Shown in pieces: positions 9,137-17,192 of a stretch of DNA of 64,000 bases. Within the stretch, counting starts at the first letter, position 1, and the number at the start of each line of letters is the position of its first letter. The notes beneath the pieces were generated by a model. That model saw only the letters and a program-made list of their open reading frames with translations. It did no database searches and was not told the origin of the DNA. A program made the position numbers and the translations under genes. This DNA comes from Arenimonas sp049195245. GTDB lineage: Bacteria; Pseudomonadota; Gammaproteobacteria; Xanthomonadales; Xanthomonadaceae. The stretch lies in NCBI RefSeq assembly GCF_049195245.1, contig NZ_JBMIRR010000022.1, positions 150,291 through 214,290 on the forward strand. The letters run 5' to 3'.

Positions 9137-10318
9137 ATGGACCCGCGTTTCCACGCCATCGTGCTCGGTCTGTCTCCTACGGGCCTTTACGTTGCCCGTG
9201 AACTCGGTCGCGCCGGCGGCCGCCTGCTGGGCGTGGACCTCGGGCCCGCCCCGGCGACGGCGTCGCGGTACTTTTCGGGTGGGCAGACCTGGCAGGCCGC
9301 CGCGGATGGCGCACTGGTCGATCGCCTGCTGGCTTATGCCTCGGGTACCGGAACCCGCCCGCTGCTGGTCCCCACCAGCGACGTATTCATCGAACTGGTG
9401 ATGCGGCACGCGGCACGCCTCCGCCAGGCCTTCGAATTCGCGCCGTGCTACGACGGCCTGGCCGAAGACCTGCTCGACAAGCAGCGCTTCCATGCGCTCT
9501 GCGCCCGGCATGGAGTGGAAACCCCCGGCATCTGGCAGGCCCCCGACAAGGCCGCGCTCGCCGCGCTGGCGCCGTCGATTCCGTATCCCTGCATCCTCAA
9601 GCCCGTGCTGATCCACCGCGCCAAGGACTTCCTCAAGGGCCACAAGGTGCTGGTCGCCCGCACCCGCGAGGAATACGCCGCCTACGTGGATTCGATCCCG
9701 GCCGAGTCCGGCGCCTGGTTCGTGCAGGAAATCATCCCCGGCCCGGAATCGGCGATCACCCTGTTCGCCACCTACGTGGACCGCGGGGGCGACGTCCGCC
9801 AGGGCTTCACCGCCCGCAAGCTGCGGCAGTACCCGTCGGGCTTCGGTTCGGCTTCGCTGGTGATCAGCCACGACTGTGAGGAGACGCGCGAGATATCCAC
9901 GCGCTTCCTGCAGGCCATCGGCTTCCGCGGTGTCTGCGGCGTGGAGTTCAAGCGCGACCCGCGTGACGGCCGGCTCAAGATCATCGAGATCAATCCGCGG
10001 CCGACGCTGTGGTTCCAGCTCAGCCATGCGGCCGGCAAGCGTGTGGTGGAATCGGCCGCGCGCGACCTGCTGGGCCTGCCGTCGCTTCCCGACCTGCCGC
10101 AGCGGCAGGGCGTGCAGTGGCGCTACCTGCTCAAGGACTGGGCCTCCGCCGCGTTCTACCGGCGCCAGGGCGCGGCGTTCCTGTTTCCTGCGCCCGACCT
10201 TTCCGCGGGCGGGCCGGTCACGGCGCGCTGCTGGCCGGTGTTCGACGCGGCCGATCCGATGCCGGCCCTGGTCGAGCCCTTCCATTTCCTGCGCAAGGCG
10301 CTGCGGAGGCTGGCATGA
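9137..10318 (+). CDS. ATP-grasp domain ligase-like protein
   Basis: A 393-residue protein beginning at ATG 9137, five bases after the polymerase stop; the same frame is open further upstream but only as a shadow of the polymerase gene. It has a Rossmann-like N-terminus (AIVLGLSPTGLYVARELGRA), then an ATP-grasp fold with YPCILKPVLIHRAKDF (lysine for ATP), WFVQEIIPGPES, and the metal/ATP-binding strand GVEFKRDPRDGRLKIIEINP followed by RPT. ATP-grasp enzymes join a carboxylate to an amine or thiol through an acylphosphate. In a polysaccharide locus it could attach an amino acid to a sugar, but the substrate is unknown. ATGA overlap with the next gene. Confidence 0.75.
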   Translation: MDPRFHAIVLGLSPTGLYVARELGRAGGRLLGVDLGPAPATASRYFSGGQTWQAAADGALVDRLLAYASGTGTRPLLVPTSDVFIELVMRHAARLRQAFEFAPCYDGLAEDLLDKQRFHALCARHGVETPGIWQAPDKAALAALAPSIPYPCILKPVLIHRAKDFLKGHKVLVARTREEYAAYVDSIPAESGAWFVQEIIPGPESAITLFATYVDRGGDVRQGFTARKLRQYPSGFGSASLVISHDCEETREISTRFLQAIGFRGVCGVEFKRDPRDGRLKIIEINPRPTLWFQLSHAAGKRVVESAARDLLGLPSLPDLPQRQGVQWRYLLKDWASAAFYRRQGAAFLFPAPDLSAGGPVTARCWPVFDAADPMPALVEPFHFLRKALRRLA

Positions 10319-11184
10319 GGACGCTGGTGGTCAATGCCGACGACTTCGGGCTGGCGCCCGCCGTCAACCAGGGCATCGTGGACGCGCTGCTGGCCGGTTC
10401 GGTCACCAGCACCACGCTGATGGTCAACATGCCGGCCGCGGAAGAAGCTGCGGCGCTGGCGCGGGCGCATCCCGCGCTGGGCGTGGGCCTGCATTTCAAC
10501 CTCACTCTGGGCCAGCCCACCGCCGACGTCGCCAGCGTGGGCAGCCTGGTCGGCGCAGACGGCAAGTTCCATCCGCGCGGCCAGCTGGCGCGTCGCCTGC
10601 TGCTGGGGCGCGTCGATCGCGCCCACATCACGCGCGAGCTCGAAGCGCAGTACGCGCGCTGCGTGGCGCTGGGCATCGTGCCCACACACGTGGACAGCCA
10701 CCAGCATGCGCATGCGTTCCCGCCGGTGTTCGATGCGGTGGCCACGCTGTGCGCGCGCCAGGGCATTCCGGTGCGCATGCCCTGGCTGCTGGAATTGCCG
10801 GGCAGCCAGCCCAGCCTGGGGCGATCCCTGCGGCAGGGGGTGCTGCGCCGCATGCTTCGCCGCAACCAGCGCACCTGGCAGGGCCGTGTGGCCTGGAACC
10901 AGGGCCTGGGCAGCCTGTTCGACCTGGGCGTGATCCCCGCGCAGCCCACGCTGGCCGACTACCGGCGCGTGCTGGCGGCGGCGGGCGAGGGCACCTTCGA
11001 ACTGATGGTGCACCCGGTGCGCGACGCCAGCGCCGTGCAGGGCCTCACCGCCATCGGCCACATCAGTGAGGCCGAGTGGCGCCTGCTCACGCAGCCCGGC
11101 CTGCCGGAGCTGGCGCGCGACATGGGCTTCGCGCTGGGCCACTACCGGTCGGCGTTTGCAGGCGGAGCCAACGGTGCAGCCTGA
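10315..11184 (+). CDS. YdjC/ChbG family carbohydrate deacetylase
   Basis: A 289-residue protein of the ChbG/HpnK (YdjC) family, metal-dependent deacetylases of N-acetylated sugars. Visible motifs are LVVNADDFGLAPAVNQGI at the N-terminus (metal-binding Asp pair), LGVGLHFNLTLGQP with a metal His, and PTHVDSHQHAHAFP with the HxxxH metal ligands, followed by LMVHPV near the C-terminus. No signal peptide, so it probably acts on a cytoplasmic lipid-linked intermediate. It overlaps the ATP-grasp gene by four bases and the next GT by eleven, implying coupled expression. The family is secure; the natural substrate is not. Confidence 0.88.
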   Translation: MRTLVVNADDFGLAPAVNQGIVDALLAGSVTSTTLMVNMPAAEEAAALARAHPALGVGLHFNLTLGQPTADVASVGSLVGADGKFHPRGQLARRLLLGRVDRAHITRELEAQYARCVALGIVPTHVDSHQHAHAFPPVFDAVATLCARQGIPVRMPWLLELPGSQPSLGRSLRQGVLRRMLRRNQRTWQGRVAWNQGLGSLFDLGVIPAQPTLADYRRVLAAAGEGTFELMVHPVRDASAVQGLTAIGHISEAEWRLLTQPGLPELARDMGFALGHYRSAFAGGANGAA

Positions 11185-12352
11185 TCCTTCGCGCGTGACC
11201 GGCGCGGCACCCGGCCGCATCGTGCTGTTCGCCAACACCGACTGGTACCTCTACAACTTCCGCCGGTCGCTGGCGCTGGCGCTGCGCGACGCCGGCCACG
11301 ACGTGCTGCTGCTGTCGCCGCCCGGTCCCTACGGCGACAAGCTCACGGCGCTCGGCCTGCGCTGGCAGCCGGTGCCGATGGATCGCCGCAGCCTGAATCC
11401 GCTGCGCGAGCTGGCCCTGGTCTGGCACCTGGTGCGCCTGCTGCGGCGCGAGCGCCCCGCGCTGGTGCACGGCTTCACCATCAAGTGCGCGGTGTACGGC
11501 TCGATCGCGGCGCGCCTGGCCGGCGTGCCCGCGCGCGTGAACGCGGTGGCGGGCATGGGCTATGTGTTCACCAGCAACGACGCCAAGGCGCGATTGCTGC
11601 GCCCGATCGTGCGCGGCCTGATGCGCCTGGCGCTGGACGGCGACAACGCCCGCCTGGTGCTGCAGAATCCCGACGACGTGGCGCTGTTTGAACGCGCCGG
11701 CCTGGTGGCGCGCGAACGCATCCGCCTGATCCCCGGCTCGGGCGTGGACTGCTCGCGCTTCGCCGCCAGCGCGCGCGTGCGCGATCCGGCGCAGCCGATG
11801 GTGGTGCTGCTGGCCGCGCGCCTGCTGTGGGACAAGGGCCTGGCCGAATACGTGGCCGCCGCGCGCCAGCTGCGCGCGCAGGGCCGCGCGCTGCGCTTCC
11901 TGCTGGCCGGCGACCCGGACCCGGGCAACCCCGCCGCCGTGCCCGACGCCAGCCTGCGCGAGTGGGTGGCCGACGGCACCCTGGAATGGCTGGGCCATGT
12001 GGACGACATGCCCGCACTGCTGGCCTCGGTGGACGTGGTGGTGCTGCCCAGCTACCGCGAAGGCCTGCCCAAGGGCCTGATCGAAGCCGCCGCCTGTGCG
12101 CTGCCGCTGGTGACCACCGACGTGCCGGGCTGCCGCGAGGTGGTGACCGACGGCGTGGACGGGCTGCGCGTGCCGGTGCGTGATGCCGCTGCGCTGGCGG
12201 CGGCAATTGCGCGGCTGCAGGATGATCCGGCGCTGGCGTGCAGGCTGGGCGAGGCGGCGCGCCAAAAGGCGATCCGGGAATTCGACGAGATCTCGGTGAT
12301 CCGCCGCACGCGCGCGGTGTATGCGGAGCTGATGCCTTCCGTGGCCACCTGA
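11174..12352 (+). CDS. Family 4 glycosyltransferase (PglA-like)
   Basis: A 392-residue GT4 enzyme. GTG 11174 was chosen because GGCGGAG (11161-11167) lies six bases upstream and the protein then runs quickly into IVLFANTDWYLYNFRRSLAL. The segment VHGFTIKCAVYGSIAARLAG, then NAVAGMGYVF and PGSGVDCSRF, is typical of GT4 members that extend undecaprenyl-linked amino sugars, such as PglA. The EX7E motif is in YREGLPKGLIEAAACALPLV. The gene is very GC-rich compared with 1-4600. Role: one transfer step of the surface glycan; the PglA comparison is from recalled family features only. Confidence 0.85.
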   Translation: MQPDPSRVTGAAPGRIVLFANTDWYLYNFRRSLALALRDAGHDVLLLSPPGPYGDKLTALGLRWQPVPMDRRSLNPLRELALVWHLVRLLRRERPALVHGFTIKCAVYGSIAARLAGVPARVNAVAGMGYVFTSNDAKARLLRPIVRGLMRLALDGDNARLVLQNPDDVALFERAGLVARERIRLIPGSGVDCSRFAASARVRDPAQPMVVLLAARLLWDKGLAEYVAAARQLRAQGRALRFLLAGDPDPGNPAAVPDASLREWVADGTLEWLGHVDDMPALLASVDVVVLPSYREGLPKGLIEAAACALPLVTTDVPGCREVVTDGVDGLRVPVRDAAALAAAIARLQDDPALACRLGEAARQKAIREFDEISVIRRTRAVYAELMPSVAT

Positions 12353-12394
12353 CATGTCGCGCGCCAGGTCCTTTCCGAGCTCGCGCGTGCGGCC

Positions 12395-13939
12395 ATGAAG
12401 CGATTGCGCCATCTGCCGCTGGCGCTGTGCGTGCTGCTGGTCACCGCGGCGGCGCTGTTGCCGGCATCGATGCTCAAGTCCCTGCGTGGCGAGCATCCCT
12501 GGTTCAGCCAGCTGATCAGTCGCACGGAACGCCTCTGGCCCTCGCTGGACAGCGTGCACGTGCTGATGTTCGTGTTCGTGGGCATGGCGCTGGCGCTGTT
12601 CGCCTGGCGGCGGCGCGGCCTTTCGCGCGTGGCGTGGCCGATCGCGGGCGTGGCGCTGCTGGCCGCCGTCGGCGAGCTGGTGCAGTTCTGGGTGCCAGGG
12701 CGTACGCCGCTCTGGTCGGACTTCCGCGACGACCTGATCGGCGGATCGGTGGGCATCGCGATCGTGCTTGCGGCCCGCAGTATCTGGGACAGATGGGTGC
12801 TGCCGGGCGCGATGTCCGGCTGGCAACGTGCGGCGCTGGCTTTCGCGGTCTTGGGCGTGGTGCTGCTGCCGATGGAAGGGCTGCGCGTTCTGGAAATCCA
12901 GGGGCGCGGGCTGCACGTCGCCGACCTGGCATTCATTGCGGGGATGATGGTCATCACGATCCGTGGGATCGTCGCGCCGGAGTTCCCACGGTGGTCGGCT
13001 TCGCACGCTTGGGTCGCGGCCTGCGTCCTGCTGCTCGCCGTATCCTGCCTTGTCTTCGCGGAAGCCACGGCCGGTGGCGGCAGGTGGTGGGGCGTGGCCT
13101 ACCTGGCCTCACTGGCGGTCTTCTTCAGCCTGCTGGCCAGGGACTATGCAGCGCTGCGCGCGATCGCGATGGCATGGCTCATCGGGGCCGCGCTGGCCGC
13201 CGTGGTGTGGCTGTGGGCTCTCGTCTCGTTCCACCTTGCAACCGGCGAGCCCGCGACGGCAAGTCACTCTTTCCAGGGTGGGTGGGTGCCACCCGGGCCG
13301 TATCTCAGCGTGCAGTCCTTGCTCGGCGGCGCGAAGGGCTATTGCAACTATCTGTTGGTATCGGCGGGCCTGCTGCTGGTAGCCGTCGATCAGCGCTGGA
13401 TCCGCTGGCGTCTGGCCGGCCCGGGACTGGCCGCACTGGCGATCGCGATGGCGGCACTGTCTACTTTGTTTGCGGTGCTCGGTCCGCTGGGGGTGTTCGT
13501 CGCGACCTACGCGTGGATTCGGCTGCGCGGGCAGCGCCCCCGCACTGCGGCAGGTGCGTTTGGCTTGGGCTTACTGGTAATGCTGGCCTGGATCATGGGA
13601 GTGGTGATGAAACCGGTGCAGGCGGTCCCGCAAGACACGCCGTACTACGACGATTTGCTCAGTACATGGTTCAGCGTGGCGGTCCAAGCAGGGGTATCGG
13701 TTGCCCTGGCCCTTACCGTATTGTGCCGGACCCGGGTAAAAGGTCCGATCGCTGCATCGGACGAGGCCGCGCGTCAAACGCTGGCACTATGGCTGGTGAT
13801 GGCATTCGTACTCGGCGGACTTTCGGAGTCATTCGACACCGAGCGCCACCTCTGGCTGTTGTCGGGAATGCTGTTGAGCCGCCTGCTTGTCAAAGTCGAC
13901 TCCGTGCAGCTCGGCTCGCCGCGCACCGGTGGCAATTGA
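12395..13939 (+). CDS. VanZ-like multi-spanning membrane protein with a long C-terminal membrane domain
   Basis: A 514-residue protein with roughly a dozen hydrophobic segments. Residues 1-130 match the VanZ-like family: LDSVHVLMFVFVGMALALF, GELVQFWVPGRTPLWSDFRD, then DLIGGSVG. The remaining ~380 residues are also polytopic and include PPGPYLSVQSLLGGAKGYCN and LGPLGVFVATYAWIRL, loosely recalling O-antigen ligase/polymerase proteins. Last gene of the polysaccharide run, 42 bases after a GT; no obvious ribosome site. It could ligate or polymerise glycan, but function is unassigned. Base composition is intermediate between the two ends of the locus. Confidence 0.6.
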   Translation: MKRLRHLPLALCVLLVTAAALLPASMLKSLRGEHPWFSQLISRTERLWPSLDSVHVLMFVFVGMALALFAWRRRGLSRVAWPIAGVALLAAVGELVQFWVPGRTPLWSDFRDDLIGGSVGIAIVLAARSIWDRWVLPGAMSGWQRAALAFAVLGVVLLPMEGLRVLEIQGRGLHVADLAFIAGMMVITIRGIVAPEFPRWSASHAWVAACVLLLAVSCLVFAEATAGGGRWWGVAYLASLAVFFSLLARDYAALRAIAMAWLIGAALAAVVWLWALVSFHLATGEPATASHSFQGGWVPPGPYLSVQSLLGGAKGYCNYLLVSAGLLLVAVDQRWIRWRLAGPGLAALAIAMAALSTLFAVLGPLGVFVATYAWIRLRGQRPRTAAGAFGLGLLVMLAWIMGVVMKPVQAVPQDTPYYDDLLSTWFSVAVQAGVSVALALTVLCRTRVKGPIAASDEAARQTLALWLVMAFVLGGLSESFDTERHLWLLSGMLLSRLLVKVDSVQLGSPRTGGN

Positions 13940-13997
13940 ATTGCATCGGGCAGGCCGTGGCAGAATTCTGCATCACAACCGGCCCGGGAGGGCGACG

Positions 13998-14315
13998 ATG
14001 AGACTGCCGCCGATGATGCTGCTGGCCTGTGCGCTCTCCGCGTGCGCGCCCACGGCCGAGGTGCCGACCGAAGCCGATGCACGCGCCGCGATGACCGCAC
14101 GCATGCAGGCCTCGAAGTCGGCCAAGGTGGTGGTGACCGAGCTGCGCGAGCTGTCGTTGTCGGGCTGCACGCCGGCGCCTTCGCTGCCCGGCGTGGTCTG
14201 CGATGTCCGCATGGACGTGGTCTACACGCTCGACGGCGCCCCGCAGCGCAGCGATGACCGCGCGCGGATGCGTTTCGTCAGGGAGCCCGAAGGCTGGAGG
14301 GCCTACCCGCTGTGA
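13998..14315 (+). CDS. Small predicted lipoprotein, unknown function
   Basis: A 105-residue protein from ATG 13998, with GGGAGG at 13986-13991 as a well-spaced ribosome site. The N-terminus MRLPPMMLLACALSACAPT is a lipoprotein signal with lipobox LSAC (Cys 16). The mature part is small, with two further cysteines around GCTPAPSLPGVVCDV and a C-terminal MRFVREPEGWRAYPL. It probably lies in the periplasm anchored to a membrane. It is convergent with the outer-membrane-type gene at 14329. No recognised domain. Confidence 0.7.
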   Translation: MRLPPMMLLACALSACAPTAEVPTEADARAAMTARMQASKSAKVVVTELRELSLSGCTPAPSLPGVVCDVRMDVVYTLDGAPQRSDDRARMRFVREPEGWRAYPL

Positions 14316-14332
14316 GCGCCGTCGGCGCTTAC
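14312..14332. terminator. Stem-loop between two convergent genes
   Basis: GTGAGCGCC and GGCGCTTAC form a nine-pair stem (one G-U) around a three-base loop. It covers the stop codons of both the lipoprotein gene (+) and the outer-membrane-type gene (-). It is placed to end transcription in both directions, but there is no T-tract, so intrinsic termination is only a possibility. Confidence 0.35.
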
Positions 14333-15324
14333 AGATCCTGCTCGTAGCGGATGTAGGGCACGCGCGAAGACTCGTCGTCTTCGGCATCGGTGCTGGGCGC
14401 GAACGGGTTCTTGCCGCGGCTCACCAGGTTCTCCGCGCCCACGCTCAGGCGCGCGCGCCACGGTGCGCGCCAGGTGACGCCCAGGCCGAGGTTGCTGTAG
14501 CGCTGGGTGCTGCCGGGGATTTCGATCACGCGGCCGATGATTTCGCCGCCGAAGTTGCCGACGCCGCCACCCACGGTGAGGGTGCCGCTGTTCCATTCGG
14601 GACGGACGCTGCCCGGCAGCTGGCTGGCCGGCACGATGCGGGCGCGCGCCAGGTTGCCGCCAATGCTGACCCAGCCCGACTCACCCAGCTTGAGCTCGCC
14701 GACCAGGCCGATGTCTTCCTGGTCCACTTCGGCGCCGTTGAGCGAAAGCAGCAGGTCGGAGCTGCTGGCCGGACGCACCGAACCCGGCAGGGCCAGCGGC
14801 GTTTCGACGTCGAAGCGGTTAAGGCCCAGGCTGGCGGTCAGCGAGGCGCGCTCGCCCTCGATCCGGGTCTCGGCGCGAAGGCCGGGACGCGACAGCGCCA
14901 GGGGCAGGGCGGGATTGGGCGCGAGGCTGGCGACCATGCAGTGCTGGGCCAGCGAGCCGAAGCTGCGCGACACCGTGCTGCCGTTGCACAGCAGGCCGAT
15001 GGTGGGATTGCTTTCGAGCGTGAGGCTGGTGCCGACGCGGCGGCCATCGGCCAACGGCAGGCTGATGCCCGCGCCCACGGCCGGCGAACTGGTGCGGCCC
15101 AGGATGCGGTCCAGCGACGAGCGCGCAGCCGCGCTGCCGGCCCCCGATTCGATCAGCAGGAAGCCTTCGACCTGGTTGTTGCGGATGATGGGCAGCGCCG
15201 TGGTGGTCCCGTCGTCATCCTGGCCCTGGCCGGGGATGACCAGCGGCGACGGCGCCTGCGCATGCGCCGCCGTCGCCGCGAGGGCGATCAGCAGGACAGC
15301 GATGTGGCGCAGCGACGACGGCAT
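14329..15324 (-). CDS. Putative outer-membrane beta-barrel protein, unknown function
   Basis: A 331-residue protein with a signal peptide (MPSSLRHIAVLLIALAATAA then HAQA cleavage). The mature sequence alternates short hydrophobic and polar strands, for example AGISLPLADGRRVGTSLTL, ASLTASLGLNRFDVETPL, GWVSIGGNLARARIV and RARLSVGAENLVSRGK, as in outer-membrane barrels. It does not end in Phe. I do not recognise a named family. Transcribed on its own from a long, structured 5' leader (see 15326-15431), convergent with the lipoprotein gene. Confidence 0.6.
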   Translation of the reverse strand: MPSSLRHIAVLLIALAATAAHAQAPSPLVIPGQGQDDDGTTTALPIIRNNQVEGFLLIESGAGSAAARSSLDRILGRTSSPAVGAGISLPLADGRRVGTSLTLESNPTIGLLCNGSTVSRSFGSLAQHCMVASLAPNPALPLALSRPGLRAETRIEGERASLTASLGLNRFDVETPLALPGSVRPASSSDLLLSLNGAEVDQEDIGLVGELKLGESGWVSIGGNLARARIVPASQLPGSVRPEWNSGTLTVGGGVGNFGGEIIGRVIEIPGSTQRYSNLGLGVTWRAPWRARLSVGAENLVSRGKNPFAPSTDAEDDESSRVPYIRYEQDL

Positions 15325-15325
15325 G

Positions 15326-15385
15326 GCGGGATCCTCGGTGGCTCCTTGGAGCCTGCCCCGTCCGGGAAGTTCCCGGGCGCAGGAC
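15326..15385 (-). other. Structured 5' leader of the outer-membrane-type gene
   Basis: Two perfect hairpin-forming palindromes lie between the candidate promoter and the start codon: CCGGGAACTTCCCGG near 15362-15376, and GGCTCCAAGGAGCC near 15340-15353. The second contains an AAGGAG that would be buried in the stem; the likelier ribosome site, GAGG, lies closer to the ATG. Possible post-transcriptional control, but no known riboswitch class was recognised. Confidence 0.4.
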
Positions 15386-15400
15386 AGGGCTGGACTTTAC

Positions 15401-15431
15401 AATAAATTAACCCTTCGGCGCCAGCTGTCAA
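15401..15431 (-). promoter_or_regulatory. Candidate sigma-70 promoter for the outer-membrane-type gene
   Basis: On the minus strand TTGACA (15431 to 15426) is a perfect -35, followed after 19 bases by TTTATT (15406 to 15401) in an AT-rich patch GTTAATTTATTGTAAAG that stands out in this GC-rich sequence. The spacer is slightly long. It lies about 80-100 bases upstream of the start at 15324. Confidence 0.45.
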
Positions 15432-15456
15432 CGGTCCGGAACGGGTGCCCCGCCGC

Positions 15457-16350
15457 CTACTGCAGCCGCTCGGAGCCGGGCGCTTCGGGCGCCAGGCTGA
15501 ACAGGGCCTCCATCTGTTCAGCATCGAAGCGATAGGCCTGGCCGCAGAAATCGCAGTGGACCTCGGCCTGGCCATCCACCAGGGCCTGGCGGGCCTCCTC
15601 GGCACCCAGGCTGCGGAACATGTCCTCGACCCGGCCGCGCGAGCACGAGCAGGCAAAGGATAGCGGCCGCCGGTCTAGCAGCTTCACCCGCTCCTCGTGG
15701 AAGAGGCGGTGCAGCAGGGTGGTCACGGGCTGGTCGGCCAGTTCCTCGCCGCCCAGGGTCTCGAACAGGGCATTGCAGCGGTTCCAGTCCTCGGGGTCGG
15801 GGCTGGCGCCGGGCAGCTTCTGCAGCATGATCCCGGCCGCGCGGTCGCCCTGGGTGGCCAGCAGCACGCGGGTGGGCAGCTGCTCGGACTGCTCGAAGTA
15901 GCTCTCGAAGGCCTCGGCCAGGTTGTCGGCGTCCAGCGACACCAGGCCCTGGTAGCGGGTGGACTCGGTGGCGCCGGGCGGGGTGGATTCGATGGTGATG
16001 GCCATCAGCGAGCCAGGGCCGAAGGCGCGTGGCGTCAGCGGGCTGGGCACCGGCTCCTGGAACTGCGCGATGCCGCGCAGGGTGCCGGCGGCGGTGCATT
16101 CGGCGAACAGCGTGCGCAGGGCGCCGGTGCCGCGCAGCTGCACGCTCAGGCGGCCGTCGATCTTGGCGTGGCCGGTGAACAGGGCGGCCGCGGCGCAGGT
16201 CTCGCCCAGGCGGGCGGCCACGGCCAGCGGGTACTCGGTGCGGCCGGCGATCTCGCGCCAGGTCTGGTCCAGGTGCACGACCACGCCGCGCACGCCGGAG
16301 CGCTCGAGCAGGAAGCGGGTGAGGGTGTCGCGATCGGGATGGGTTTTCAT
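15457..16350 (-). CDS. hslO: Hsp33 redox-regulated chaperone
   Basis: Cytoplasmic holdase activated by oxidation of a zinc-bound cysteine tetrad. The 297-residue protein has the family's N-terminal substrate domain (LFTGHAKIDGRLSVQLRGTG, then GTLRGIAQF) and the C-terminal redox switch: CSC in FACSCSRGRVEDMF and CDFC in AEVHCDFCGQAY, the CxC-(~30)-CxxC arrangement. Length is normal. It is divergent from mtgA over 78 bases and follows an AT-rich stretch at 16355-16365 on its own strand. The identification is firm. Confidence 0.97.
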   Translation of the reverse strand: MKTHPDRDTLTRFLLERSGVRGVVVHLDQTWREIAGRTEYPLAVAARLGETCAAAALFTGHAKIDGRLSVQLRGTGALRTLFAECTAAGTLRGIAQFQEPVPSPLTPRAFGPGSLMAITIESTPPGATESTRYQGLVSLDADNLAEAFESYFEQSEQLPTRVLLATQGDRAAGIMLQKLPGASPDPEDWNRCNALFETLGGEELADQPVTTLLHRLFHEERVKLLDRRPLSFACSCSRGRVEDMFRSLGAEEARQALVDGQAEVHCDFCGQAYRFDAEQMEALFSLAPEAPGSERLQ

Positions 16351-16428
16351 GGGGAGATTTTACCCCAGTCACCAGGCCGTCCCCCGCATGGCCGGTCCGC
16401 GCTCCGGGTCGCGCGTTATCCTTGCCGC

Positions 16429-17160
16429 ATGGACGAATTCCCGAACGATCGCAGGGCGCCCCGGAAAGGACGTTGGCTGCGGAGGCTGTTGCTGCTGCCC
16501 GTGCTGGTGCTGGCCGTCACCGTGCTGCAGGTGCTGGTGCCGCGGTTCGTGGATCCCGGCACCAGCGCCTTCATGGTGTGGCGGCAGGTCGATGGCCTGG
16601 GTGAAAAGGACTTCACGCTGCGCTACCAGTGGCGCGACTACGACCGGATCTCGCCGCAGCTGCCGATCGCGCTGGTGGCGGCCGAGGACCAGAAATTCCC
16701 GCTGCACCACGGCTTCGACATGGAGGCCATCGACAAGGCGCTGGAAGGCAATGCGCGCGGCGGGCGGGTGCGTGGCGCCAGCACCATCACCCAGCAGGTG
16801 GCCAAGAACCTTTATCTCTGGGGCGGCGGCGGTTTCCTGCGCAAGGGCATGGAGGCCTGGTACACGCTGCTGATCGAGCTGACCTGGCCCAAGCAGCGCA
16901 TCCTGGAGGTTTACGCCAACATCGCCGAGTTCGGCGACGGGGTGTATGGCGCCGAAGCGGCGGCGCAGGCCTTCTTCGGCAAGCCCGCCAGCGAGCTGAC
17001 CGCGGCCGAGGCCGCGCGCCTCGCCGCGGTGTTGCCGCATCCGAAGAAGTACAGCGCCCGCAACCCGGGTCCTTACGTGCAGCGGCGCGCCGCATGGATT
17101 CAGCGCAACGCCCGCAACCTCGGCGGCCCCGCCTACCTCGAGCGCAAGCCGGGCGGTTAG
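16429..17160 (+). CDS. mtgA: Monofunctional biosynthetic peptidoglycan transglycosylase
   Basis: GT51 enzyme that polymerises lipid II into glycan strands at the outer face of the inner membrane. The 243-residue protein has a single N-terminal anchor (RLLLLPVLVLAVTVLQVLV), then the GT51 motifs ALVAAEDQKFPLHHGFD (catalytic Glu in the AAEDQ-F motif), RGASTITQQVAKNLYLW, ELTWPKQRILEVYANIAEFG and GAEAAAQAFFGK. ATG 16429 gives the standard MtgA start with the anchor at the usual place. It is followed 32 bases later by a GT2 gene. Identification firm. Confidence 0.96.
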   Translation: MDEFPNDRRAPRKGRWLRRLLLLPVLVLAVTVLQVLVPRFVDPGTSAFMVWRQVDGLGEKDFTLRYQWRDYDRISPQLPIALVAAEDQKFPLHHGFDMEAIDKALEGNARGGRVRGASTITQQVAKNLYLWGGGGFLRKGMEAWYTLLIELTWPKQRILEVYANIAEFGDGVYGAEAAAQAFFGKPASELTAAEAARLAAVLPHPKKYSARNPGPYVQRRAAWIQRNARNLGGPAYLERKPGG

Positions 17161-17192
17161 CGGTTTGCGGGGGTGGCGGCTAAGATTGCCGC

